A stretch of DNA of 64,000 nucleotides from Ignavibacteriaceae bacterium (GTDB taxonomy: Bacteria; Bacteroidota; Ignavibacteria; Ignavibacteriales; Ignavibacteriaceae). The stretch lies in contig JARLHC010000120.1 of NCBI GenBank assembly GCA_031292455.1, positions 50,548 to 114,547 on the forward strand. The letters are read 5' to 3'. Each line of letters begins with the position of its first letter. Position 1 is the first letter of the stretch. This document shows positions 25,172-34,900 of the stretch, one piece after another. Made by a program: the position numbers and the translations under genes. Below the pieces are notes generated by a model that was given only the letters and a program-made list of their open reading frames with translations, ran no database searches and was not told the origin of the DNA.

Positions 25172-27754
25172 ATGACCTCAACCGAAATAAGAGAGCAGTT
25201 TTTAGAGTTTTTTAGGAATAAAAAACATAGAATTGTACCAAGCGCTCCGGTCGTTCCATATAATGACCCCACCTTGCTATTTATAAATGCAGGAATGAAC
25301 CAATTTAAGGATGTTTTTCTAGGAACTGGAACAAGGGATTATAAACGTGCAGCTGATACGCAAAAATGTATTCGAGTAAGCGGAAAACATAATGACCTTG
25401 AAGAGGTGGGATATGATACTTACCATCATACATTCTTTGAAATGTTGGGGAACTGGTCATTCGGAGATTATTACAAAAAAGAGGCGATAAGCTGGGCCTG
25501 GGAGTTATTAACTGAAATTTGGAAACTGCCAAAGGAAAGATTATGGGCTACCGTATACAATACTGATGATGAAGCTTTAAATTACTGGAAAACTGTTACC
25601 GACATTAAACATGACCATATTTTAAGATTTGGGGAGAAGGATAATTTCTGGGAAATGGGAGAAATCGGACCTTGTGGTCCATGCTCTGAAATTCATATAA
25701 ATCTTCTGGAAGACTTTGATAATCCAGAATATGTAAATGCCGGAAATCCCAACTGTATAGAAATATGGAACCTTGTTTTTATTCAATATAATAAAGATGC
25801 TAATGGTGTACTTCATGATCTTCCTGCAAAACACGTTGATACCGGGATGGGATTTGAGCGTGTCTGCCGGATTTTGCAGAATGAAACGTCTAATTACGAC
25901 ACAGATGTTTTTTCTCCAATAATTCAGGCTATTTCAGAATTATCCGGGGTTCAATATGATCGCGAAGAATTCATTATCCCGATGCGTGTAATTGCGGATC
26001 ATGTTAGAACTCTAACTTTTGCAATCAGCGATGGAGCTGCCCCTGGAAATGAAGGAAGGGGATATGTCTTAAGAAGAATTTTAAGAAGAGCATCGCGATA
26101 TGGCAGGAAAATAAATCTTCATGATCCATTTCTTTATAAACTTGTTCAGATAGTTGTAAATACTATGGGATCAGTATTCCCGGAAATAAAAGAGAAACAA
26201 GAATATGTCGAAAAAATAATCCGTGCCGAGGAAGAAAGTTTCAATGTAACTCTTGATAGAGGCATTGATTTATTTGAAAAAATAGTAAAGGATATTCAAC
26301 CGAAGGGAATAAAGATTATTCCCGGTGATGACGTATTTAAATTGTACGATACATTTGGTTTTCCTGTTGATCTTACTAACGTTATGGCCAGGGAAAAAGG
26401 TCTTTCAATTGATGAGTTGAGATTTAATGTTTTGATGCAAAATCAGAAACAAAAGGGAAGAAATGCCACAAAGGATAAATTATCAACCGTTAAGATAAAT
26501 CTTAATGACCTACACTCATTTGAACTGCTCGGGGAGGCAAGTGAATTTACAGGCTATGATGAATTTATATCTACTTCTAAAATAATCGGTATTAAAAAAG
26601 AAGAAGGAAAAGATTTTGTTATTCTAAATAAGACCCCCTTCTATGTTGAGGCGGGTGGACAGGCTGACGACCTCGGCAATCTTGTTACCGAAAAAGATAA
26701 CTTAAGTGTGGTTGATGTAACAAAAATTGATAACATGACTGTCCATATTATTGATAATCCGAACTCTTCTCCTTTAATTTTGGGAAACAACCTGATCGCT
26801 GAAGTTGACAAGAAAAGACGTTGGGATATTATGCGGAATCATTCTGCAACACATTTCATGCACGCTGCTATGAGAAAGATTCTGGGCACTCATGTTCAGC
26901 AAGCAGGTTCCTATGTAGGTCCCGATCGTCTGCGATTTGATTTTACTCATTTTGCAAAACTATCCGAATCTGAAATTAGGGATATTGAGTCTCTGGTTAA
27001 TGAAAAGTTGATGGAGAATATACCTCTTCAGCATCATCGCGATATTCCCTTCGATGTTGCAAAGAAAATGGGAGCATTAATGTTCTTTGGTGATAAATAC
27101 GGAGATAAAGTTAATGTTGTTCAGTTCGGGGATTTTACGATGGAATTCTGCGGAGGGACTCATGTCAGGAACTCATCACAAATAGGATTATTCAAAATTA
27201 TTAGCGAATCTTCCATTGCAAGCGGCGTCAGAAGAATAGAGGCTATTACAGGTTTTGGTATTGAAAAATATATAAATCAGCAGATGTTATTGTTTAGTGA
27301 ACAGGAAGAGAAAATTCAAAAATTATCTGATGATAAAAAACATCTTGAAAAGGAGATTGCTGCTTTTAAACTGCAGTCGAAACTTACAGAATTAAATGCT
27401 ATTCTCTCTAACCCTTTTGATCTGAAAGGGATTAATGTTTATAAAGGCAAAGTTAATGCCGAGAATACAAGTGAGCTTATGTCCCTTGGTGAAGAATTAA
27501 GAAATAGAATGAGGAATGGTATCGGAACATTGATATCGGAAATAGATGGTAAGGCTGCTATTCTAACAGTGGTAACCGATGATCTTATTAAGGATAAGAA
27601 ACTTAGCGCAGGTAAAATTGTAGGGGAACTTGCAAAGTTTGTCGGAGGAAAGGGGGGTGGAAGACCCCACCTGGCAACAGCAGGGGGAAAAGATATATCT
27701 AAGTTAGAAGATGTTTTGTTAAAAAATGAAGAGGTAATTATAAAGTTTGTCTAA
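25172..27754 (+). CDS. alaS: Alanine--tRNA ligase
   Basis: An 860-aa class II synthetase of full length. The order is catalytic domain (1-240, STEIREQFLEFF, then PSAPVVP), tRNA recognition domain, editing domain with HSATHFMHAAM (HxxxH) and CGGTHVRN zinc residues, and the C-Ala domain (from about 720) with GGKGGGRPHLATAGGKD. It charges tRNA-Ala and clears Ser/Gly mischarging. The 3-prime end overlaps radA by 8 bases. No frameshift or missing motif was seen. Confidence 0.97.
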   Translation: MTSTEIREQFLEFFRNKKHRIVPSAPVVPYNDPTLLFINAGMNQFKDVFLGTGTRDYKRAADTQKCIRVSGKHNDLEEVGYDTYHHTFFEMLGNWSFGDYYKKEAISWAWELLTEIWKLPKERLWATVYNTDDEALNYWKTVTDIKHDHILRFGEKDNFWEMGEIGPCGPCSEIHINLLEDFDNPEYVNAGNPNCIEIWNLVFIQYNKDANGVLHDLPAKHVDTGMGFERVCRILQNETSNYDTDVFSPIIQAISELSGVQYDREEFIIPMRVIADHVRTLTFAISDGAAPGNEGRGYVLRRILRRASRYGRKINLHDPFLYKLVQIVVNTMGSVFPEIKEKQEYVEKIIRAEEESFNVTLDRGIDLFEKIVKDIQPKGIKIIPGDDVFKLYDTFGFPVDLTNVMAREKGLSIDELRFNVLMQNQKQKGRNATKDKLSTVKINLNDLHSFELLGEASEFTGYDEFISTSKIIGIKKEEGKDFVILNKTPFYVEAGGQADDLGNLVTEKDNLSVVDVTKIDNMTVHIIDNPNSSPLILGNNLIAEVDKKRRWDIMRNHSATHFMHAAMRKILGTHVQQAGSYVGPDRLRFDFTHFAKLSESEIRDIESLVNEKLMENIPLQHHRDIPFDVAKKMGALMFFGDKYGDKVNVVQFGDFTMEFCGGTHVRNSSQIGLFKIISESSIASGVRRIEAITGFGIEKYINQQMLLFSEQEEKIQKLSDDKKHLEKEIAAFKLQSKLTELNAILSNPFDLKGINVYKGKVNAENTSELMSLGEELRNRMRNGIGTLISEIDGKAAILTVVTDDLIKDKKLSAGKIVGELAKFVGGKGGGRPHLATAGGKDISKLEDVLLKNEEVIIKFV

Positions 27755-29099
27755 ATCCAGGATTAAATATGTTTGTACTTCATGCGGATATGAGTCACTA
27801 CGCTGGCTTGGTAAATGTCCTGAGTGTGACAGTTGGAATTCATTTTCTGAAGAATTGGTCGAAACTTCAAAAAAGAAAAGTAATGCTGCCAGCAATCAGA
27901 AATCCAGTGTTTATAAAATAAGTGAGATAAGTGCATCAGAGGAGGATAGAGTAAAGACAGGTATCAAAGAATTCGATCGGGTTCTTGGGGGAGGTATTAT
28001 GCCTGGGTCTGTTATTTTGTTAGGCGGAGATCCTGGTATCGGAAAATCTACTTTAGCAATTCAGGCAGCAGCACAAATTAGCTCAAATGTCCTGTATGTT
28101 ACCGGCGAAGAATCAATTCAACAGATCAAGTTGCGGGCATTAAGACTGAAAATTAAATCTGATAATCTGTCTATCCTGGCTGAAACTAACTTAAACCTGA
28201 TACTTTCTTCTATAAAGGAATCAGAATCTTCTGTGGTAATTATTGATTCTATCCAAACAATGCATTCTGAACAGTTTGATAATTCACCCGGAACCGTTAC
28301 ACAGATAAGAGAATGCACATCTCTCTTAATGGAAGAAGCAAAGAAGGGTCATTTCGCTGTTATTCTAATTGGACATGTAACCAAGGAAGGAATAATCGCA
28401 GGCCCTAAAGTCCTTGAACATATAGTTGATACTGTACTCCAGTTTGAGGGGGAAAGTAACCACGCTTTTAGGATATTAAGATCACAAAAAAACAGGTTCG
28501 GAAGTACGAATGAGATTGGTATTTTTGAAATGTATGAAAACGGACTTGTAGAAGTTAATAATCCCAGCGAATTATTTTTAAGTGATAGAGAAAAAAATGT
28601 TTCTGGTTCAGTTATTACGGCAAGTGTTGAAGGTACACGCCCAATACTTCTTGAAGTGCAGGCTCTCGTTACTCCTTCCAATTACGGTAACCCTCAAAGA
28701 GTTACCACCGGATTTGACAGCAGACGGCTCTCAATCTTATTGGCTGTGCTTGAAAAAAGAGCAAATTTACGCTTGTCAGCAACTAATGTATTTCTAAATA
28801 TGGCGGGTGGGGTTAGAATAATGGAGCCGGCTGTTGATCTGGCTGTTTGCTGTAGTATAGCCTCAAGCTTGCTTGATAAAATAATTGATAATAAATCTGT
28901 TTTAATAGGGGAAGTTGGTTTGGGTGGTGAAATAAGAAGTATTGGCAATATTGAAAAAAGAATTAAAGAGGCAGAAAAACTTGGCTTTAATAGGATTTTC
29001 ATACCTGATAATAATATGAAGGGGCTTAAGTTAAACTCAGGTATCCGAATAGTACCAGTAAATAATCTAAGCGAAATACTACATCTTATTTTTGAGTAG
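27747..29099 (+). CDS. radA: DNA repair protein RadA
   Basis: A 450-aa RecA-like ATPase with a Lon-like C-domain. The N-terminal zinc finger has CTSCG and CPEC. Walker A is GDPGIGKST near residue 92, the RadA-specific KNRFG motif is near 250, and the C-terminal half (280-450) is the inactive Lon protease-like ring part. RadA is a branch-migration helicase helping RecA-mediated recombination. The start is TTG at 27747, overlapping alaS by 8 bases, giving MSKSRIKYVCTSCG, the normal family start. GAGG lies 12 bases before it. Confidence 0.95.
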   Translation: MSKSRIKYVCTSCGYESLRWLGKCPECDSWNSFSEELVETSKKKSNAASNQKSSVYKISEISASEEDRVKTGIKEFDRVLGGGIMPGSVILLGGDPGIGKSTLAIQAAAQISSNVLYVTGEESIQQIKLRALRLKIKSDNLSILAETNLNLILSSIKESESSVVIIDSIQTMHSEQFDNSPGTVTQIRECTSLLMEEAKKGHFAVILIGHVTKEGIIAGPKVLEHIVDTVLQFEGESNHAFRILRSQKNRFGSTNEIGIFEMYENGLVEVNNPSELFLSDREKNVSGSVITASVEGTRPILLEVQALVTPSNYGNPQRVTTGFDSRRLSILLAVLEKRANLRLSATNVFLNMAGGVRIMEPAVDLAVCCSIASSLLDKIIDNKSVLIGEVGLGGEIRSIGNIEKRIKEAEKLGFNRIFIPDNNMKGLKLNSGIRIVPVNNLSEILHLIFE

Positions 29100-29268
29100 C
29101 CGTGTGTATTTTCATCAAAAAGTGAGATAATTAAGAGAATTTTGCAATTTTTTAGCACTTTTATAATAAAAAACAACAAAATATTTTGATATTTTAAATT
29201 AAATTTTTATCTTTCTTTACGGTGTAATAGCCGGAGTGAATTATTGTTTATATTTTAGAGGTAAGTTA

Positions 29269-29517
29269 GTGAGTACTAAACTTTTTGTGGGAAGTCTTCC
29301 CTGGGCAGTAAACGACGAAATCCTGAAGAACGCATTCGAAACTCATGGAAAAGTCGTATCTGCAAAAGTGATAACTGATCGTCAGACCGGTCGTTCACGT
29401 GGATTTGGTTTCGTTGAAATGGAAAACGAATCTGAAGCAAGTAATGCTATTCAAGCTCTTAACGGTAGCGAATTAAGCGGACGTAGTATAATCGTCAGCG
29501 AAGCAAAACCGAAATAA
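29269..29517 (+). CDS. RRM-type RNA-binding protein
   Basis: An 82-aa protein made of one RNA recognition motif: RNP2 is LFVGSL (residues 5-10) and RNP1 is RGFGFVEM. I chose GTG 29269, with AGAGG 7 bases upstream, giving MSTKLFVGSLPW; a GTG at 29236 would add 11 residues that do not belong to the fold. Similar one-domain proteins in cyanobacteria and Bacteroidota are cold- or stress-induced RNA chaperones. A terminator follows, and a long AT-rich leader (29100-29268) precedes the gene, so it is monocistronic and possibly post-transcriptionally controlled. Confidence 0.93.
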   Translation: MSTKLFVGSLPWAVNDEILKNAFETHGKVVSAKVITDRQTGRSRGFGFVEMENESEASNAIQALNGSELSGRSIIVSEAKPK

Positions 29518-29543
29518 GCTTTTTTACATCTTGTTACCAAATT

Positions 29544-29572
29544 AAGCGCTCTTAGGAGCGCTTTTGTTTTTT
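29544..29572 (+). terminator. Terminator after the RRM gene
   Basis: Stem AAGCGCTC / GAGCGCTT, loop TTAG, then TTG and six T. It starts 27 bases after the stop and lies between this gene and the convergent TonB receptor. Confidence 0.9.
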
Positions 29573-29589
29573 AAATTATTTACACACTA

Positions 29590-31980
29590 TTATAAATGAT
29601 AAGTCACTTTTACCATTAGATTTCTCCTTTCTTCAAAACTTGCTCCGCTGAAAAATGCCCCCTTTATTAAATGTTCATGATCTAATATATTATTAATAAA
29701 AATTGATGGCTCAATGGTCTGTTCCTTTCCGAGATTAAATGTATAACCTCCGGAAACGTTAAAAATCCAGGATGGAGAAGTATGTGCGCCTTGATTGAAA
29801 TCAAATAGGCTGGTTTTAAATTGATAACTGCCGATTCCGTTTGAAAGTCCTGAACCATAAATACCGGTTAAATTAATAAACCAATTTTCAGGCTGATATT
29901 TTAATCCTATAACTGCTGATAATCGCTGGTCATGGTCAAGATCAAAAATAGTTGTAGAAGAATCTGGTGGAAGAAATCCGCCGGAAACCGGACCAGATCC
30001 ATATGCATGAATTAGTGATCCATTTATATATCCCGAAAATGGATTATCAGGAATTTCATATGTTAAGGCAAGCTCCAGGCCTGTTACTTTAACCTGATTT
30101 ACATTAACATTTACCCGTATTGTACTGGAGCCAAGTGTTTCATCGTCAAGTCCCGGAGAGGATTCCTTGTAAAACCCGGCCAGTTTAGTGTTAAATCCAT
30201 TAAGCCAGTTTCTGATATAATCTGCTTCATATAGATTATCTTTTTCCGGTAATGCAGGAGAGGATGAATTTCCAAATAATGTTGCAACAACTCCAAGGTT
30301 TTCTATATTGGTCGGCATAAATAATCTGTCGTAGCTTAATACGAAACTGTTAAATTCATCTATGAAAAAGCTCCATTTTACTCTTGGCGATGCATCTGTC
30401 TGATTAGCAATAGATGGTGCTTTATGAATATCATACCGTAGCCCTAATGCAAGCCTTGTCCATTCAGCAGGATGCCACTCGGTTTGAATAAATATACCGA
30501 AATCATAACCCGAATAATTAGAGGTAGTATTTAAATTATCTCCGGATGAATTTAAAAATGTAAAATTATCATTTCCTGAGGTATAACTGTAATTAAGTCC
30601 TGCAGCAAATCCAAATTGATGGGAAAATTTTTGATCATATTTAGTCCTAAAACCCATTGTATTATATGACCTGTTTTGATCAACAACATACTTTTTGGTA
30701 GTATCCCCGTTTAATACTACAGTAAGATAATCGTTAACATTAGGGGTGAATTTGAGGCCTCCTTCCCGTGCATAGCCTCCTATGAAAAAATTTGCTTCCT
30801 GATCTATTGTTGACTCAAGCGTATGAAAAAATGAGATGGTTTGAAACCCGTTATATGAATTCTGCTCGTCGGATAGAAATCCCTGGGATGGATCGTAAGG
30901 TATTTGAGAAAGAGTCTTACTGTAATTAATATTTGCAGTTATGTAATCATTTTCATTCAAAAGACAGTCAAATTTACCATAAGCAAAATAATCCAGTCCA
31001 TGGTCATGAAATAAAGGGATTACTGGCGGATCAATCCTTCTATCGGTTTCCTGTCTTGAGCCTGTAAAAAAGAAACCTACCTTTCCTATATGATCATTCA
31101 AAGAAATACTTTGTCCGTTTGTATTTAATGCTTTTAATGAACCAACCCGGCTTCCTAATGAATCCCCTGAAGTTAAATAACTGCCGCCATATGTTGAGAA
31201 ATCGAGATGGAAATTACCAGGTGGAACCCTGTTTTGAATATCCATTATACCCGCAATTTGTCCTCCGAATTCTGCTGGAAATCCTCCTGTATAAAAAGTT
31301 ACTTTTGAAATCACTTTCGGATCTACTATTTCATTTAAACCTCCGAAAACTCCCAATGGTATTGGGATACCATCTACTAAATAGGTGAATTCACCATGCT
31401 GTCCGCGGATGTGTATTTCTCCTGTAGGTGCTTTAGCTGCGCCGACAAGGTTCTCCTGTACTAACTGTATTACGCTTCCTGTGGGAGCCGAATGATAGGA
31501 TTCAAGATCAAATGTCTGCTGCCCTGAAGTTATATCAATTGTTGTAGCTGCATTATTTATTTTATTCCCCGTAATTTCAATTGCATTAAGTTCTATACTC
31601 TTTTGGGTTATTTTTATAGCAAGACGTTTATGTAATTTATCTACCGAAATTGAATCTTTAAACTCATTATAACCTATAAATCGGGTAGAAATTTCATAAT
31701 GGCCGCTTTGGAGATCACGAAACGTGGCTCTTCCATAGGGGTTTGTTGAAGTTGCTGCTACAATAGTATTTCCTCTCTTTATTATTACACTCACTAACTG
31801 TAGTGGTTCTGAAGTTTGCTTATCGGTTACAGTTACAGTAAAATTAACAGTCTCAACGATTGGCTTGACCCCCTCTTTTGAACCGGCTGTTACAATCTGA
31901 CTTTGAAAGCTGAATAAAAAGAATAATAGTATTAATTTATTTAAAGACCATATATTATTAAAAAAATTATAATTAAACAT
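29590..31980 (-). CDS. TonB-dependent outer-membrane receptor
   Basis: A 796-aa receptor. After a signal peptide (to about residue 33) comes a carboxypeptidase-regulatory-like domain (about 45-125, TDKQTSEPLQLVSVII), a plug (about 150-250, GEIHIRGQHGEFTYLVDGIPI, GGFPAEFGGQIAGIMD) and a barrel. It is much shorter than the 1015-aa receptor in this window. The last residues are KVTYHL, so the usual terminal aromatic is replaced by Leu. AAGGA before ATG supports the start. A small DUF2946-like gene lies 90 bp upstream on the same strand; such pairs often deal with metals, so a metal or metal-chelate substrate is a guess. Confidence 0.85.
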   Translation of the reverse strand: MFNYNFFNNIWSLNKLILLFFLFSFQSQIVTAGSKEGVKPIVETVNFTVTVTDKQTSEPLQLVSVIIKRGNTIVAATSTNPYGRATFRDLQSGHYEISTRFIGYNEFKDSISVDKLHKRLAIKITQKSIELNAIEITGNKINNAATTIDITSGQQTFDLESYHSAPTGSVIQLVQENLVGAAKAPTGEIHIRGQHGEFTYLVDGIPIPLGVFGGLNEIVDPKVISKVTFYTGGFPAEFGGQIAGIMDIQNRVPPGNFHLDFSTYGGSYLTSGDSLGSRVGSLKALNTNGQSISLNDHIGKVGFFFTGSRQETDRRIDPPVIPLFHDHGLDYFAYGKFDCLLNENDYITANINYSKTLSQIPYDPSQGFLSDEQNSYNGFQTISFFHTLESTIDQEANFFIGGYAREGGLKFTPNVNDYLTVVLNGDTTKKYVVDQNRSYNTMGFRTKYDQKFSHQFGFAAGLNYSYTSGNDNFTFLNSSGDNLNTTSNYSGYDFGIFIQTEWHPAEWTRLALGLRYDIHKAPSIANQTDASPRVKWSFFIDEFNSFVLSYDRLFMPTNIENLGVVATLFGNSSSPALPEKDNLYEADYIRNWLNGFNTKLAGFYKESSPGLDDETLGSSTIRVNVNVNQVKVTGLELALTYEIPDNPFSGYINGSLIHAYGSGPVSGGFLPPDSSTTIFDLDHDQRLSAVIGLKYQPENWFINLTGIYGSGLSNGIGSYQFKTSLFDFNQGAHTSPSWIFNVSGGYTFNLGKEQTIEPSIFINNILDHEHLIKGAFFSGASFEERRNLMVKVTYHL

Positions 31981-32070
31981 TTAATATCCTTTTGATGTTA
32001 ACTATATGAATAAAATAATCTATTTTATCAACTATGCTGGATCCATTCCAGTATAAGATAAAAGATAGGT

Positions 32071-32427
32071 TTATAAGGAAAGGATATTATTATTGGGCGG
32101 GCCGCGAAGGTATTTTACATTCTGGGAATTTGACTTGTAACCGGATGCAATAATTATTAAAGGACAGTTCTCAATTAAAAGTGAGGAAGAAAAAGTTAAG
32201 TTTATTGTATTAACATTAATTGAAGAGAATGATAAGCAAATTGGGCAGTTTTCATCATTATCAGATGTTGTTGAATGTAAAACATAGTTGACAATTTCAC
32301 TGCTCTTATAATTATTATAAACTGTATTGCTATGAAAGTGTACGATTGACAACAGGATAAAAGATAAATACCCTGCTAAAAATATTGAGGTAATAATCGG
32401 TCTATATTTATTTATCTGTCTATTCAT
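32071..32427 (-). CDS. Small DUF2946-like protein upstream of the TonB receptor
   Basis: A 118-aa protein with an N-terminal membrane anchor or uncleaved signal (residues 10-30), a His-bearing segment (IVHFHSN), a CPIC pair (Cys81-x-x-Cys84) and a YLRGPP ending. The one-helix, CPxC, RAPP/RGPP-tail layout recalls DUF2946 proteins, which often lie next to TonB-dependent copper receptors. Family match is by pattern only. If right, it points to a metal role for the downstream receptor. The alternative is an unrelated small membrane protein. Confidence 0.55.
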   Translation of the reverse strand: MNRQINKYRPIITSIFLAGYLSFILLSIVHFHSNTVYNNYKSSEIVNYVLHSTTSDNDENCPICLSFSSINVNTINLTFSSSLLIENCPLIIIASGYKSNSQNVKYLRGPPNNNILSL

Positions 32428-32613
32428 ACATAAGAAATCTAATTAACACATATATTTTATACAAGAAACTTATCTATTTTGTGCCGCATATCAAATCTAT
32501 ATGCAAGATTTTATAGTTCAAAGTTTTGCGTTAACTCCAAAAGACTTTTGATTTCTCTGGTTTTCATTTAACGGATTTGTTATTTTGACCTAATCACTCA
32601 AATAGTAGTTGTA

Positions 32614-33318
32614 ATGAAAACCGCATTCCTTATTTTATTTATTTTATTATTCAATGTGTCCTGTGTTAAAGCTGCAGATACCTTAAATGCATACAACATT
32701 ATCCAAAGATATATTGCGGTAATCGGTGGGAGGGAAAAACTAAACCAAGTTGAAGACCGCATTACTGAAATGAAGGGTAATGTGCAAAAAGTAAGTGTGA
32801 TAATGACTATTTACCAGAAACAACCTGATAAATTTAAACAAATAATACAGGCAGGTGAAGTAGAGCAGATAGTTCTTTTCAATAATGATATTGGATATCT
32901 GAAAATTAATGACCAGGTTAAAGATATTAAAGGCGTAGAATTGGCCAAATTGAAAAATGAATCAACTCTTAACCTCCTATTAAATCTGGATACAAATATA
33001 ATTCATATCACATATCTAGGAATTGATACTGTGGAAAATAAACCGGCCTATAAAATACTTCTTAAGAACTCTTCTCTTAATTGGATCCATTATTATGACA
33101 AAAATACCGGTTTTAAAATAATGGATGAGAAACCCGTTATCGCATCCGAACAGACGTATTTGCAAAAAACCTACTACTCTGATTTCAGGTCTGTTAATGG
33201 CCTCTATTTCCCTTTTAAAATTATACAAAAGCTGGGACAACAGGTTATGGAATTTGAGGTTACAAATATTAAATTAAATACCGGGATTAACGATTCCGAA
33301 TTTAATTTAGAACATTAA
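32614..33318 (+). CDS. Exported LolA-like protein of unknown function
   Basis: A 234-aa protein with a signal peptide (1-20, cleaved near VKAAD) followed by an all-beta, LolA/LolB-type fold (IIQRYIAVIGGREKLNQVE start, KQPDKFKQIIQAGE, GLYFPFKIIQKLGQQVMEFEVTNIKLN). Such proteins bind lipids or lipoproteins in the periplasm, and the opening motif is common in Bacteroidota outer-membrane lipoprotein-sorting-like proteins. No lipobox is clear (VSC at 15-17 lies within the hydrophobic run). It is 21 bp before a HAD phosphatase. Role unknown. Confidence 0.72.
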   Translation: MKTAFLILFILLFNVSCVKAADTLNAYNIIQRYIAVIGGREKLNQVEDRITEMKGNVQKVSVIMTIYQKQPDKFKQIIQAGEVEQIVLFNNDIGYLKINDQVKDIKGVELAKLKNESTLNLLLNLDTNIIHITYLGIDTVENKPAYKILLKNSSLNWIHYYDKNTGFKIMDEKPVIASEQTYLQKTYYSDFRSVNGLYFPFKIIQKLGQQVMEFEVTNIKLNTGINDSEFNLEH

Positions 33319-33339
33319 AAATAGAACATATATTGAAAC

Positions 33340-33990
33340 ATGATTCATAAGTTTAAACATATAATCTGGGATTGGAACGGTACTCTGTTAAATGATACAG
33401 CTTTGTCCCTTAATATTATAAATAGACTTCTTAAAAAGAAAAATCTAAAAATGCTCTCTCTTGAAGATTATAGACATATTTTTGACTTTCCTGTGAAAAA
33501 TTATTATGAAAAAGCAGGTTTCAATTTTGTTGAATATTCTTTCGCAGAGGTAGGAAAAGAATGGATGGACGAATACGAAATAAGAAAAAAGGAAACAAAC
33601 TTATTTGAAGGAACAAATGAAGTCCTGGATTATATCTCTTCCCTTGGAATTGAGCAGTCAGTCCTCTCCGCCTATTCACTCCATACACTGATTGAAATTA
33701 TAAATGAACATGGGCTTACCAGGTACTTTAAAAATATTACCGGGCTTGATCATATATATGCAACAAGTAAATTGGATATAGGTAGAGAACTTATTACCAA
33801 AATTAATGCGCCTAATTCTGAAATTCTACTTATTGGCGATACAACGCATGACTACGATGTTGCAAATGATTTAGGAATAAAATGTATTCTGATTTCGAAT
33901 GGGCATCAAAGCAGGGAAAGATTGCTTTTATCTGGTTCCTTAGTACTAAATGATATAAGAGAATTGATTAAAAGCAGTGTAATAAATTAA
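33340..33990 (+). CDS. HAD-superfamily hydrolase (phosphoglycolate phosphatase-like)
   Basis: A 216-aa HAD enzyme with an alpha-helical cap. Motif I is DWNGTLLND (Asp11 nucleophile), motif II is VLSAY, and motif III/IV is LIGDTTHDYDVANDLG near 166-181. Motif I has Asn13 where most HAD phosphatases have the general-acid Asp, a feature of the DWNGT subgroup. It probably hydrolyses a small phosphate ester, but which one is not clear. It lies 21 bp after the LolA-like gene and may be co-transcribed. It faces the Nudix gene with a 24-bp gap and no clear terminator. Confidence 0.85.
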   Translation: MIHKFKHIIWDWNGTLLNDTALSLNIINRLLKKKNLKMLSLEDYRHIFDFPVKNYYEKAGFNFVEYSFAEVGKEWMDEYEIRKKETNLFEGTNEVLDYISSLGIEQSVLSAYSLHTLIEIINEHGLTRYFKNITGLDHIYATSKLDIGRELITKINAPNSEILLIGDTTHDYDVANDLGIKCILISNGHQSRERLLLSGSLVLNDIRELIKSSVIN

Positions 33991-34014
33991 TTCTTACTTA
34001 ACAGTCTTAAATAA

Positions 34015-34689
34015 TTATTCTATATCTGATAATTCTATTTTAGAAATGACCTCTGAAATCAATGCTGCTGTTATCCCCCATATAGTACCCTCATTTGTGC
34101 GCCATGCGATTACTTTGTGTTTTCCTGCCGTCCAGGGGGATAAGTATTTTTCCGGTAAATCGAGATCTTTTGCAGGAAAAAGATCTATTCTTTCTCCGTT
34201 TTCAGTTGTATAATACGGATGTACCTGCATTTTCAAATAATAGATTTCAGGCTTTGTATCATAAAAATATGAAATTGGAATGAGGAAAATTTTTTCTACT
34301 TCATTCTTATCAAGAGTAAGATCGCCGGTATCTTTTATTCTAACCTCTGCAAGAAACGGATCTACCGTTACACCCATATTACCTATCAGTATATCAAGTT
34401 TGCCAATAATGCTTATGTCTTCGTCTTTTACTCCAAGTTCTTCCTTTGTTTCACGAATTGCGGTTTCTAAAAAAGATTTGTCAGATTTGGGATCATATTC
34501 CCCACCGGGGAAACAAATTTCGCTCCCTTGTCTAATTTTGGCCCCTCTCTTTTCAAAAAGGAAATGATATTCATCTTTATACTTTACTAATGGAATAAGA
34601 ACGGCTGAATTAAAATATTCTTTCTTCCTTAAAATACCGGGAATTTCCGGCAGTACACGTTTAATTTTTTCTAAATTAATATTTTTCAT
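34015..34689 (-). CDS. Nudix hydrolase of the coenzyme A pyrophosphatase type
   Basis: A 224-aa protein. The Nudix box is in the segment FPGGEYDPKSDKSFLETAIR and ETKEELG, matching GX5EX7REUXEEXGU. The preceding KRGAKIRQGSEICFPGG segment matches the UPF0035/CoA pyrophosphatase signature (upstream of the Nudix box). It should split CoA or acyl-CoA to 3-prime,5-prime-ADP and phosphopantetheine, using Mg or Mn. A TATATTTA promoter box lies just upstream on the minus strand. Whether it prefers CoA or acyl-CoA is not visible. Confidence 0.9.
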   Translation of the reverse strand: MKNINLEKIKRVLPEIPGILRKKEYFNSAVLIPLVKYKDEYHFLFEKRGAKIRQGSEICFPGGEYDPKSDKSFLETAIRETKEELGVKDEDISIIGKLDILIGNMGVTVDPFLAEVRIKDTGDLTLDKNEVEKIFLIPISYFYDTKPEIYYLKMQVHPYYTTENGERIDLFPAKDLDLPEKYLSPWTAGKHKVIAWRTNEGTIWGITAALISEVISKIELSDIE

Positions 34690-34900
34690 AACTCTTTTTT
34701 TCGTTGACCTAAATATAATAATACGTTTATAATTCCAAATTACTGACTGTGTAAAATGAGAATATTTGTTTACGTTAATACTTGTTATTTATTGAATAAT
34801 ATGTATTTTATTTCAACTGAAGTTCCAAGTAGGTCAGGCCCCCATTATAAATCGTTATCGGAATTTTATTTATATTTTCTATGTATTTAAGAAATATTTT

